From Archangiaceae bacterium (GTDB taxonomy: Bacteria; Myxococcota; Myxococcia; Myxococcales; Myxococcaceae): 64,000 bases of DNA. The position numbers and the translations under genes were made by a program. The notes below the pieces were generated by a model. It saw only the letters and a program-made list of their open reading frames with translations. It was not told where the DNA came from and searched no databases. How positions within the stretch are numbered: position 1 is the stretch's first letter; the number at the start of each line of letters is the position of its first letter. Shown here in pieces: positions 27,744 through 37,445 of this stretch. Where the stretch lies: positions 186,001-250,000 of the forward strand of contig JADJNS010000012.1 of assembly GCA_016714225.1 (NCBI GenBank), given 5' to 3'.

Positions 27744-29051
27744 CTGCCTTTCTCACACACGTGGTCTCGGCGTGACCTCATTCAGTTGGGCGTCTTCGGC
27801 TGGGCGATGACTGCACGACGCGCCCTCGGCCTCACGAAACTCGCCTCCGATTCGCCGAGGCGGCGACCTCGCCACTTCGTGCTCGTTCAGGCCTACGGCG
27901 GAATGGACAGCGCCTACACCATCGACCCCAAGACGCGCAGCGAAGTCGACGGCTGGGTCGACGTGCCCTTCGCGCCCAGCCAGCTTCGCGAAGCGGGCGA
28001 GCTTCGCTTCGCCCCTCCGTTTCACCCGCTGCTCCCGTTTGCCAGACACATGGCCGTGCTCAAGGGCGTCGAGCTGCACACCGCCAATCACGTCACCGGC
28101 CAGCTGCAGTTCGTTCGCATGAAGACTGGCGTTTCGCGATCGATGCCCTCGATTCTCGACATTCTCGGGTCAACCCGAGATGGCCAGCCACTCAGCTCGG
28201 TCACTCTCGGAATGCTGACCTCCGAAGACTTCACGTCAGAGTGGTTTGGTTCGAGCACCCTCCCCGAGGGAATGCTCGGGGGTGGCGTCGCCCGGGCCTT
28301 CGAAGAGCTGGAGTCCGCGACCTCGATCGATCTCGATGCGATGGCAGCCGTGCTGACCGAGCAGGCAGAGGGGCTCCGCACCACCGGCGCCCTGCACCTG
28401 CAACGCCAGCGAGCGTTTCAAGCCAGACGCATGGAAGATGTCGCCCAGCTGTATCGGCGGCTGAAGTCGATTCCTCCGATGCCTCACGACGACTGGGCCC
28501 CGGCCCCCAACATCCCCGAAGGGGTCCTCGCATTTCGGCGGGCCATCTGGTTGCTGGAAAACGACGTCAGCGGTGGGGTGCTCATACGCCTTCGCCGAAC
28601 CCCAGACTGGGACTCGCACACCTACAATGCCCATGCGCAGGCCACCCTGAATGCCGACCTCGCTGGGCTGCTCGCCCGCTTCCTCGGCGAGCTGGGAAAC
28701 CGACGCAACGCCCATGGCCCGCTCCTCGAGCAGACCGTCCTGGTGGTGGGCAGTGAGATCGGCCGATTTCCGCGCCTGAACTCTGACTTCGGGAAAGATC
28801 ACTTCCCCGAAGCGCCCTTTCTTCTCGCGGGCGCCGGCATCAACAGCGGAGGAGGGCGAGGAGCCGTCTTCGGCGAGACGGGCAGAAGCATGGAGGCGAT
28901 CTCGTGCTCTCCCTCGACCGGAAAGCCGGTGAACGGGGGAGGGCCATTTCAGCTCGACGACCTCGGCGCCACGCTGCTCGACCTCGCCGCCATCGACCCC
29001 CGCAAGCATGGGTATTCGGGGCGGGTCTTGAAGTTCCTCGAGGCGGCGTGA
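27744..29051 (+). CDS. DUF1501-like protein with Tat-type N-terminus
   Basis: About 435 residues. The DUF1501 (sulfatase-like fold) hallmark is visible: TVLVVGSEIGRFPRLNSDFG followed by KDHFPEAPFLLAGAGIN. The in-frame sequence before the first ordinary start reads SHTWSRRDLIQLGVF, a twin-arginine signal, but contains no ATG, GTG or TTG. CTG 27744 has GGAG six bases upstream and gives (M)PFSHTWSRRDL, so it is chosen; TTG 27786 would delete the signal. Such proteins are often paired with DUF1588-type proteins, as here. The stop overlaps the next ATG by one base (TGATG). Confidence 0.78.
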   Translation: MPFSHTWSRRDLIQLGVFGWAMTARRALGLTKLASDSPRRRPRHFVLVQAYGGMDSAYTIDPKTRSEVDGWVDVPFAPSQLREAGELRFAPPFHPLLPFARHMAVLKGVELHTANHVTGQLQFVRMKTGVSRSMPSILDILGSTRDGQPLSSVTLGMLTSEDFTSEWFGSSTLPEGMLGGGVARAFEELESATSIDLDAMAAVLTEQAEGLRTTGALHLQRQRAFQARRMEDVAQLYRRLKSIPPMPHDDWAPAPNIPEGVLAFRRAIWLLENDVSGGVLIRLRRTPDWDSHTYNAHAQATLNADLAGLLARFLGELGNRRNAHGPLLEQTVLVVGSEIGRFPRLNSDFGKDHFPEAPFLLAGAGINSGGGRGAVFGETGRSMEAISCSPSTGKPVNGGGPFQLDDLGATLLDLAAIDPRKHGYSGRVLKFLEAA

Positions 29052-31037
29052 TGGTTCCGGCTCGTCATCATCGGAGTCTCGCTTGGGGTTGCTGGGTGGC
29101 GCTGGCCCGGGCAGCCCGAGCAAGGTCTCGCGCGCCGAGCCTCGAGAGCCTTCGGTCTCGACCGCGATGCTGCTCCAGTTGTCGTTGATCGCGACCGAAC
29201 AAGCGCCCGCCCGAGAAGCGCTCGAAGACTGGAAGAAGAGAATCGAAGCGCGTGACGCCTCGATGGAGAACTACGTCGACTTCCTGCTCGAGCAGCCGGG
29301 CTTCATCAATGTCACCGCCCCCTTCCTGCTCGTTCGCGACTGGGCATTCGCGACGCAGCAGACGCCGCCATTGAACGCGCTGCTCAAGGCGCTCTCTCGG
29401 CCCGGCATGAAGGAACCCGTCTATTACCGTTGGCTCCCTTGCGCGCCGGAGCAGGCCGTTCGCGTCACCCCGTGGTGGGGAAAAGACCCTGTCCTGGTCT
29501 GCCCTGATTCCTACCGGCCCGAGGTGTTCGTCGATGGCATGCACTTCTGCGACGGGGGAGTCGCCCAGGACAAGTTCGACTCCAAGCTCGATGGGGTGAG
29601 GCAGATCTGTGGCTGCGGCCCCAACCTGATGCGGTGCTTTCTCACGGTCGAGCAGATGAACCGGGCTCGAGACGCCATGCCTGAAGAGGTGCGCGCCACC
29701 GTTGCCCACCTGGTCACGGAGAATCAGCCGGTCGAGCTGCTCACCTCGAACGAGACCTTCCGCACGCGCGAAGCGGAGTTCTTCTATCAGCGGGAGCGCG
29801 TCGAGGCCGGGCTGCAAAGCGAGCTTGCCGACTTGAGCTCGTGGCCAGAGCAGGGGCAGTGGGCGCCTCGCCCCGAGGCCCGGGCGGGGGCAACACGCAG
29901 GCCTGCTCACCACCCCCAATGTCCTCTACTGGTCGGCCGGAGTACGCACGGTTCTCAATGTGATGTACGAACGTCTGTGGTGCTCCGAGCCTTCGAGCAC
30001 CAGAGTCGAGGCGAAGACGATTCTGTCGCTGCACGTCGCCGACATTCGTCGCGGCTCGGGCTGGAAGGTGCTGGCGCATAAGCCCATCTGCACCACCTGT
30101 CATGCCCGCCTCGACTATGGCGCTCAGTTCTTTTCGGGTTACTCGGACTCGCGCGTCGCCCAACACTACTCACCGGGCCAGCAGCTCTCAGGCAGAGGGC
30201 CCCTCTACGGCGACAATGCCGATGATCTTCGGGGAGAAGCCGAGCGCACGCCTCGAGAGTTCGCGAAGCTCGCCGTCGCGCAACCCGAGTTTTTCGGAAT
30301 GCATGGTGCGAAGGGTCTCTGAGTACGTCTTGGGAACACTGGGTGACCCTGTCGACACCGAAGCGCTCTCGAAGGTCTTCGAGAAGCAGCACCGCCTCAG
30401 GCCGCTCGTTCGCGCCGCGCTGCTTCGCTTTGCCGAACGGTCGCGGGCCGAGCGCCCCACCGACCTTCCGGAAGTCCAGGACCCGCAGGTGGCCGTCGAC
30501 CCGCAGCGCATTCGCGTCTCACGCTCGATGCGCAGCTTGATCGATACCAATTGTGTCGGCTGCCACGAGAATCAAGACGACGCGCTCCTCGGCGATACGG
30601 TCTCTCGTTCGTTCGCCGAGAAGATGCTGGTGCAGGTTTCTTCGGGTCGCATGCCCATGGACCTGCTGGGAATGCCAGTTCAAGACCGTCGTCGAATGGT
30701 GGTGGAGCTGGCCTCGGCGCTCTGGAGCGACCCGCTCGAGCGCCGAGAAGCGATGGACCATCACCTCCAGGGACTCGATTTCGCGCGGGTGATCGATTCC
30801 TTCGCGGTCACTCCGCTGCTGCGAGCTCGTGTCGGCGTCAGTGCTCCCAAGCAGCGACTCAATTTCGTCGGCCTCTTGAGCGCGTCTCAGGTTTTTCCGA
30901 GCCCGGGCTATGTGTCTGGAGTGATGTTCGAAGCCCTGGCTGCCTGCAAAGAGCGCGGCATCGGCAATGACCCCGTGGCGCTCAAGGGTTGCCTCTCGCA
31001 AGCGGCTCCTCCAGACCTCTACACGATTGACCGATGA
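29051..31037 (+). pseudogene. DUF1588/DUF1592-type cytochrome-like protein, frame-interrupted
   Basis: Three consecutive reading frames give one protein. Part one (LSLIATEQAPAREALEDW, ENYVDFLLEQPGF) changes frame near 29885, where GGGGG read as four Gs leads into HAGLLTTPNVLYWSAG. Part two (ICTTCHARLDYGAQFF, CTTCH heme-type motif) changes near 30290, where TTTTT read as four Ts leads into ECMVRRVSEYVLGTLG. Part three contains CVGCHENQDD (CVGCH) and KMLVQVSSGRMPMD. The N-terminus before 29160 is also unclear. The first ATG is coupled to the DUF1501 stop. It is either an assembly error or a decayed gene. Confidence 0.7.
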
Positions 31038-31095
31038 GCTCGCGTTCGCGAGCGTCGGGTCGCCGACGGCCGGGAGACACCCGCGCATGCGAGCA

Positions 31096-31137
31096 CGGCT
31101 TCGAGACCGTCGATACGACCCGGAAGACCGGGTAGCC
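31096..31137 (+). repeat. 42-bp direct repeat, right copy
   Basis: Copy of 26185-26226 with two mismatches. It reads GFETVDTTRKTG-stop in the same frame sense as the original gene end. It lies between the cytochrome-like gene and the convergent TPR gene. Confidence 0.85.
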
Positions 31138-31139
31138 GG

Positions 31140-32725
31140 TTACTGCAGCAGCGGCTTGGCCTCGTCGACCCACAGCTTGGCGACGGGGCGCTGGCCGGCG
31201 GTGATCAGCTTCTTCTCGACGTCGGTGACCATCGCGTTGAGCTGCTCGCGCGGCACCGACTGCGCCTTCAGCTTGGTGATGGCGTAGGCGTAGCTCTGGC
31301 AGCCGGCGGCCCAGTCTTTCTTCGAGAACTGAATCTCGCCCATCGCCATGTACGCCTCGGGCAGCGCTCCCGTGCCGTCCGGCGGGGTGATGTCGGTGAG
31401 CTGCTCGGCCGCCTTGTCGAACTCCTTCTTGGCGATGAACACCGAGCCCTTGGCGTAGGTCGCCTTGACCAGGTTCACGTTCTTCGCCGCGATGGCCTTG
31501 TCGTACGACGCGAGCGCGTCGTCGAGCTTGCCCGCGTCGCGCTGCACGTCGCCGCGGGTCAGCCAGTAGCGATCGTCGCGATCGAGCGCGCCCACGGTCT
31601 TGCCGTTGGCGGTGGTGTTCACGATCGGCTTGAACACCGCCTCGTACTTGTCGAGCAGCGCGATCGCCGCGTCGGTCTGGCCGGCCTGCTGCAGCAGCGT
31701 GGCGCCGTCAGAAGAGAACACCGGAGAGGTGCGCGCCTTGGCGACTGCGGCGTCGAACGCCGCCGCCGCGCCGCGTCTTTCTTGCCCGCCAGCGCCTTCG
31801 CCTTGGCGTACAGCGCCCACTGCTCGTCGGGGTTCACCGAGAGCGCCTTGTCAGGCGTTGATCGCCGCGTCCCACTGCGCCTCGAAGTTCGCCAGCTCGG
31901 CGGCGGTCGCGTACACCCGGCCCTTGAGCCAGGGCGACAGCTCGGCCTCGCGGCCCAGCAGGTCTTTGATGGTGTCGGCGGCGTCGGCGACGCGGTCTTT
32001 GCGCTCGAGCCGCGCCAGCGCGGTGCCCGCACCTTCGACCGAAGGTGGTCGGGGTTGTTCGACATCGCCTTGTTGAAGTAGTCGAGCGCCGACAGCGGCT
32101 GGCCCTCATCCAACAGGGCCTCGGCGTAGGCCGACGAGAACTGCGGGTCCTTCCACCCCTTGTCGGCGGCGAGGCCGAACGAGGCGCGCTCGAGCTGCAG
32201 GTTGCCCTCGGCCTTCAGCGCCAGCGCCTGGGCGTAGGCCAGCTTGGCGGTCGAGGCGCCCTTCTTGCGCAGCTCTTCGACGAAGTCGTCGGCCTCTTTG
32301 GGCTTGCCGGTGGCGAGAATGTGCAGCGCCTTGGTGCCGTAGCGGTCTTCGCTCTTCGAGTCGGCCTTCTCGGCGCGCTCGAGGTACTCCTTCGCCTTGG
32401 CTTCAGTGCCCGGCTCTCGGTGCACCAGCCACAGCTCGGTGTTGAGCGCGGCCAGGGTGGCCAGCACCTCGGGCGACGTGGCGTCGAGCTTGAGCACGTC
32501 TTCGGCCATTCCGATGGCCTTCCTCAGGTCGGCCGGGTTGTCCTTCAGCGCGACCATCTTGGCTTCCTTCAGCCGGTCGCCGACTTCCTTCTTGCGGTTG
32601 CCGCGCCCGACCACGAACCACACCGCCGCGGCGAGCAGTGCACCGACCAGAATGATCTGAATGAGCGCGCTGGGCAGGCTCTCCCGCTTCTTCCAATCGC
32701 TGTTGTTCGCATCTGCCGCGGCCAT
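31140..32725 (-). pseudogene. Membrane-anchored TPR protein, frame-interrupted
   Basis: The start MAAADANNSDWKKRESLP precedes a membrane segment (ALIQIILVGALLAAAVWFVVG) and TPR-like helical repeats to the end. The frame changes near 32040 (after NNPDHLRSKV), returns near 31855 (DKALSVNPDEQWALYAKAKA) and changes again near 31770 (AAAFDAAVAKARTSPVF). Each alternative frame continues TPR sequence, so the intended product is about 525 residues. Three breaks in one gene point to sequence error. The function is probably scaffolding in the envelope. The stop lies 3 bp from the right copy of the 42-bp repeat. Confidence 0.72.
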
Positions 32726-32819
32726 GTGGAGACCTCTTCCTGAACCGAAGACGACGTTTGAAAACGCGCGCGGATATATCGGGGAGGTACAGGTCGGTCA
32801 ACGAACGCCGACCGGCACT

Positions 32820-33453
32820 TCAGCGCGGCTGTCGCCCGCCCAGCCGCACCCACTTCTGTATCGAGGGGCGCTGCCAGGCACCTTTGCGCGTACGCCTTCA
32901 CCCGGGGCGGCAGGGTGCAGCCCCCGTTCAGGTTGAGGCGCTGGAGCATCAGGGCGAGATCGCAGTCGGCGATGCACCACTGCTCGAACAGGGTGGGGCG
33001 CTCAGCGATGAGCGGCGCGATGCCCGCCAGCAGCCGGTCGACCTGCTGCAGCGCCACCTTCGAGAGCGGCTGCTCGGTGCGTGCGGCGAACACGGTGTGG
33101 GTCGACCGCTCTTCGCGAATCGCCAGAAAGTCGCTGCGCACCCAGGCCTGCACCATGCGGCAGATGCCGCGCTGCTTCAGGTCTTCGGGGAAGATGCGCG
33201 GGTGCTTGGGGTACGGGAAGGTCTCGGCGAGGTACTCGCCGATGGCGCTCGACTCGGCGAGCCAGTAGTCGCCGTGCTTCAGCGAGGGCACCCGGCCGGT
33301 GTGACTGCTCGCCGCGTAGCTCGCCGGCTTGTCGCGCAGCGACACCGTCTCGAGGGTGTACGGCAGGCCCTTCTCTTCGAGCGCCACGAACGCCGAGAGC
33401 GCGTAGGGGCTCTCGTACTTGTCGTCGACGTACAGGGTGAGCGCGTGGGTCAT
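32820..33453 (-). pseudogene. Glutathione S-transferase (YfcF-like), C-terminal frameshift
   Basis: The thioredoxin-fold N-terminus (LTLYVDDKYESPYALSAFVALEEKGLPY, GRVPSLKHGDYWLAESSAIGEYL) and helical GST C-domain are clear. The layout matches the E. coli YfcF type. Near 32880 the frame breaks; dropping one base gives RAWQRPSIQKWVRLGGRQPR and a stop at 32820-32822, the expected family C-terminus. As read, the frame instead runs on into the TPR gene. The intended product is about 210 residues, a glutathione transferase or peroxidase, cytoplasmic. Confidence 0.75.
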
Positions 33454-33465
33454 GGTGACCCGCCG

Positions 33466-33941
33466 CTACACGCCCGAGACGATCTTCCAGACGTGCTTGT
33501 CGACCTTCTTGAAGATCATCTGCTTGATCTCGGTGTCGCTCTGCTTCTTGGCCTGCAACCCGGGCAGCAGGTAGCTGGCGGTGTACGTGTACGTGGCGCG
33601 CGCGCTGCCCGAGTCTTCGCTGAGCTCGATCTTCCGCACGTTGAACTCGAGGCGCACGTCGCCCAGCCGCTGCAGCGTGGCGGGCAGCTTGGTGTAGAGG
33701 TCGTGGTAGTCGTAGTCGTCGTCGGGGTTGGCGCTGCCGCCGTCGTCCTTGAACGACTCGTGCGCGAGGCCGATGATCTGCTGCGCGTCGCGCTTCTCGA
33801 GCGCGGTGCGGTACTTCTCCATCACGTCGAGAATGTCGCGCGTGTCGTCGGTGTCGTCGAGCTCGGTGCCGGAATCTTCTTCGGAGTGCAGCCCACCGCG
33901 ACCACGGCGACAGCGACCACCAGCAACCCTCGAGCGAACAT
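33466..33941 (-). pseudogene. Small lipoprotein (NTF2-like body), frame-interrupted
   Basis: The start MFARGLLVVAVAVVAVGC is a lipoprotein signal with lipobox AVGC, preceded by a good Shine-Dalgarno (GGAGGC). The frame breaks near 33876: adding one G to CCGG gives KKIPGTELDDTDDTRDILDV and continues to the stop (VDKHVWKIVSGV). The body (EKYRTALEKRDAQQIIGLAHE, then strands RATYTYTASYLL) resembles an NTF2-like domain. Intended length is about 158 residues. Probably outer-membrane anchored; role unknown. Confidence 0.65.
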
Positions 33942-34030
33942 TGCGCCTCCGAACATGACTTGGTTCCGCTTCATTCCTACTTCGAGCGGGCCTCGCGCGC
34001 GACAATTGCGAGGCTGACAAATTGGCAAAA

Positions 34031-36388
34031 TCAGCGCATCGCGTCGGCGGGTACCAGCGCCGCCAAAGACCTTCTCTTCGAACGCGCAGCGGGCCAGCCA
34101 TTCGTCGCTGCGCCTTCGAAAGACCGTGCCGTAGTCGGGCAGGGTCTTCGACTCTTCGCGCAGGCCGGCGCAGTCGCCCGAGAAAGCGCGACTCGAGCTT
34201 GAGGCGCAGCGCCTCGCGGCGAATCGAAGGAGAGAGGCTCGCGCCGGCGAGCGCCTGCGAGAGGTACTTCACCGCCAGCATCGGCTGGTCTGACCGGGTG
34301 CTCAGCTTGCGGCCGATGAGGTACGCGGCCTCGGCCTGGCCGGGGCACCTGGCCAGCGCCTCGCGCAGCACCAGCAGCTTCACGTCGTCGCCGCCCGGCC
34401 CGAAGTATTGCCAGATGGCGCGGCTCACCTCGTCGGGGCCCAGCGCGGCCAGCTTCACGTGGGCGGTGCGATCCATCGGAGGGCTGGGCGTAAGCTCGAG
34501 CACGTGCTCGAGCAGCTTGCGGGTCTCGGCCGGCTGCTGCAGCGCCCAGGTCAGGTCGGCGCGCTCCATGCTGACCTCGATGGCCGCAGCGTGATCTTTC
34601 TCGACGGTGGGCGCGAGCTTCTCGAGCAGGTCGGCGGCGGCCTGCTTCTGACCGGCGCGCTCGAGCGCGTTGGCCTGCGCCACCTGGTGCCGGTAGTCGT
34701 CGGGCTGCAGCTCCGCGACCCGCCGCAGGGTGGCCAGCGCCCGCTCGGGGTCCGAGGGCAGCACCGCGGCCGCCTCGCGCCCCAGCGCCTCGACCTGCGC
34801 GCGCACGCGCGCTGAAAGAGGCTCTTCTGGCGAAAGCGCGCCATCGCCTGGTTCACCGCTGCGGCGTCGAGCGGCACGGTGGCGAGAAACTTCTCCCAGT
34901 CGGCGGCGAGCGCATCGAGCGGTACCCCGTAGACGGCTTGCCAGTCGCCCCGGGCGTAGACCGCGCGCAGCTTCTCGCCACCCCGGGTCTCGCCCAGCCA
35001 GCGCATGAACGAGCCCACCGCCGCGTACGCCCGCGCCGGCGGCGCGTTGTAGAAGCCGTCGAGCCGCATCAGGCTGCGCACGTCGGGGGAGCAGCGACTG
35101 CTGCTTCATGCCCGCCGCCCACTCGTGCAGGGTCAGGTCTTCGAGCGGGTCGTCGGCGGCCACCGCCAGCCCTTCGATGATGCCCGCCACCGGGAGCAGC
35201 CCGCCGTAGTGCGCGGTGACCGAGAAGGGCGGCGCGCCGAACGGGGCGGCCATGGCGTGCACCAGCTCGTGCTTCAACACCGGGTGGGGAACTGCATGTC
35301 GTTGACGTGCACCTCGTGTCGCCACGGCTTGGCGAACTGGGTGTGCTCGGCGCCGACCAGCCGCTGCTTCTCGGCGGCGCTGGGGTACCACCACACCGTC
35401 ACCTTGCCGGGCGGCGCCGCGCCGAAGAAGGTGCTCACCTGCTGGTGGCGGAACTCGAGATCGCGCAAGGCGCGCTCGACCGCCTCTTTCGCCATGCCCC
35501 GGGGGTGAACGAGCACGAAGTGCTCGCTCTCGCGACGGCCGCCCAGCTTCTCGGCCAGCGCCGCGTCGGTCATGCGCAGGCCGAGCTCGGTGCCGCGCTC
35601 TTCGATGAGAAAGACCGCGAACAGCGCGACCCCAGCAGCACGCCCGAGCCGAGGCGAAAGTGTGGGGGCGCTTCAGGCGGCCGCTCACCATGTCGAGCAG
35701 GTTGGCGGTGAGCAGCGCCACCGCGAAGGTGAGCAGCAGCGTCTCGAGGCGGAACCACAGCAGCGCCGAGGGCAGGGTGAGCGCTTCGTCGTAGAGGGGC
35801 CCGGGCAGCCACCCGCCCAGGTGGTTGAACGCGAACACCTGCGGGCCAGAGCACGATGGGGTACAGCGTTTTGTGCCAGGGTCGCCGCGAGCAGCGCGAG
35901 GTAGAGCAGCGCGCTCAGCCAGAGGCGCTCGGTGGTGAAGCCGCAGAAGGCGCCCAGCGCGCAGGCGGGCAGGCCCGAGGGCAGGGTGAGGAGCGGAAAG
36001 AAGCCCACCGCGAAGCCCGGGTCGCACGCGGTCGAGGTGAGGGCGTAGACCACCGCGGCCACCAGCGGCAGCACCAGCGCGGCGAGCGAGAGCAGCCACG
36101 CTGCGCAGACGGCGGCCAGCACGCTCTGAGCGGAGGTCGAAGCGCACCGCGTGCCTGGGGCGGGGGTCTTTCGAGGTGATCAGCCGGCGTTCTTGCCAGG
36201 CGGCGGCGAGGCGAACACCAGCCGAAGAGGCCGTGCAGCACCGCCAGCACCCCGACAGCTCGTAGCCGGGCTGGCCGAGCAGCGGCAGCCGCACCAGCGC
36301 CGCGCCACCGAGCGCGAGCCCCAGAAAGGTCAGCGCCACCACCGGGCGGCGCAGGCACCCGGAAGCTACGGAATACGGCTTGCCGCAC
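34031..36388 (-). pseudogene. Polytopic membrane protein with peptidase-MA-like and TPR parts, many frame breaks
   Basis: Pieces in three frames form one protein. The N-terminus is hydrophobic with several membrane segments (VVALTFLGLALGGAALVRL; AAWLLSLAALVLPLVAAVVYAL; LETLLLTFAVALLTANLLDM). A peptidase-MA-like region follows (HFVLVHPRGMAKEAVERAL, VTVWWYPSAAEKQRLVGAE, then HPVLKHELVHAMAAPFG with HELVH). TPR-like helices come last (ALATLRRVAELQPDDYRHQ). At least seven frame changes occur, and the exact start (GTG 36388 proposed) and stop (TGA 34031) are uncertain. Probably a membrane-tethered metalloprotease; intact in the true genome if these are sequence errors. Confidence 0.6.
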
Positions 36389-36416
36389 GGGAACACGTCT
36401 ATACTGCGCCGTACAC

Positions 36417-36806
36417 ATGGCGGAACAAAAAGGCCGGACTCGCGCAAAGAGCCCCGTGCTCCGATCGAGCTGAAGGTCGAGTACAAGAAGATGAACACCT
36501 TCTTTGCCGACTACACCAAGAACATCTCCAAGGGTGGCACCTTCATCAAGACCAAAGAAGCCGCCGCCCATCGGCACCCAGTTCCTCTTCAAGCTCACCG
36601 TGCCGCAGCGCACCGACCCCTTCGAGCTGCTCGGCGAAGTGGTGTGGAGCCAGAACGACGGCGACGAGCCGGGCATGGGCATTCGCTTCATCTACAGCAA
36701 CGACTCGCAGCGCTCGGACTTCGAGGGCGTGGTCGAGCAGCTGATGTCGACGTCGCTGGGCCCCGAGCTCACCGGCAAGCTGCTCAACAAGAGCCTCAAG
36801 TCGTGA
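36417..36806 (+). pseudogene. PilZ-domain protein, frame-interrupted
   Basis: ATG 36417 gives MAEQK; reading the AAAAA run as six As continues RPDSRKEPRAPIELKVEYKK. The domain proceeds through DYTKNISKGGTFI (PilZ N/D-x-S-x-G-G box). A second one-base shift near 36560 leads to PPPIGTQFLFKLTVPQ and on to the stop. The intended product is about 130 residues, one PilZ domain with the basic ExRxxxR-like start and the SKGG motif, so it probably senses c-di-GMP. Its end overlaps the DUF192 gene start (GTGA). Confidence 0.72.
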
Positions 36807-37338
36807 GGGTGTTCGCCGCGCTGTTGTTGTTCGTGGCGTGCCAGAACGCCGAGGCCCGGCCGCAGCGGCGCCTGCGCCGCTGCCCCGCGACGCGAAGCCG
36901 GTTCAGACCGACATCACCGCCGAAGACACGCGGATGCCTGCGCTGCCGGCCGGGCGGGTGACCCTAGTCGATGCGTTCGGCGGCAAGCACGTGGTCGCGG
37001 TCGAGATCGCCGCCACCGCTGACTCGCGCACCCGCGGGCTGATGTGGCGCCGAGCGCTCGCCGACGGCAAGGGCATGCTGTTCATCTTCAAAGAACAGCA
37101 GCCCCTCAACTTCTGATGAAGAACACCCTCATTCCCTCGACATGATCTTCATCGACAAGGACCTGAAGATCGTCGGAGCGGTCGAGGGCGCCGAGCCCAA
37201 GACCTTGAGCTCTCGCGGGTACCGGGCACGTCGATGTTCGTGCTCGAGGTGCCCAGCGGGTGGTTCAGCAAGCAGGGGCTGAAAGCCGGCGGCGCGGTCA
37301 GCATCGAGGGCGCCGGTGACGTGAAGGTCGAGCCCTAG
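36803..37338 (+). pseudogene. DUF192 lipoprotein/secreted protein, frame-interrupted
   Basis: GTG 36803 starts a signal-like MRVFAALLLFVAC. The DUF192 domain follows: DSRTRGLMWRRALADGKGML, then FKEQQPLNF. Adding single bases at four runs (C at about 36858, G at 37115, C at about 37135, G at about 37220) restores one frame with WMKNTLIPLDMIFIDKDLKI and ending AGDVKVEP at TAG 37336. All four corrections lengthen short G or C runs, so these are very likely base-calling errors. DUF192 proteins are small secreted beta-proteins of uncertain function. Confidence 0.75.
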
Positions 37339-37381
37339 AAGCTCGAAAGATTTCACTAGGCCGTCGCGCCGAGGGTTCAGC

Positions 37382-37410
37382 CTGCAGGCGAGGGGTGCGT
37401 CGCCTTGCAG
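37382..37410. other. Stem-loop between DUF192 and the next gene
   Basis: CTGCAGGCGA (37382-37391) pairs with TCGCCTTGCAG (37400-37410) with one bulged base and an 8-nt loop. It lies 44 bp after the DUF192 stop and 36 bp before the next ATG. No U-tract, so terminator or 5'-leader structure. Confidence 0.35.
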
Positions 37411-37445
37411 ACTGGCAGCAATCACACGGGCAGGGGTGAACCATC

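Larger units (their letters stand above)
26225..31095. mobile_element. Possible inserted segment bounded by the 42-bp repeat
   Basis: The 4.9 kb between the two repeat copies holds a metalloprotease-like gene and a DUF1501/DUF1588-type gene pair. From about 27.7 kb codon use looks looser (more CGA, TCT, CTC, CAA) than in flanking genes. A repeat formed by the 3' end of a gene is typical of site-specific integration. No integrase, transposase or relaxase is present, so the mechanism is unknown and simple segmental duplication is possible. Confidence 0.3.

Noticed and set aside
26225..31095. Prophage or ICE
   Set aside because: No integrase, phage structural, relaxase or conjugation gene lies between the repeats.
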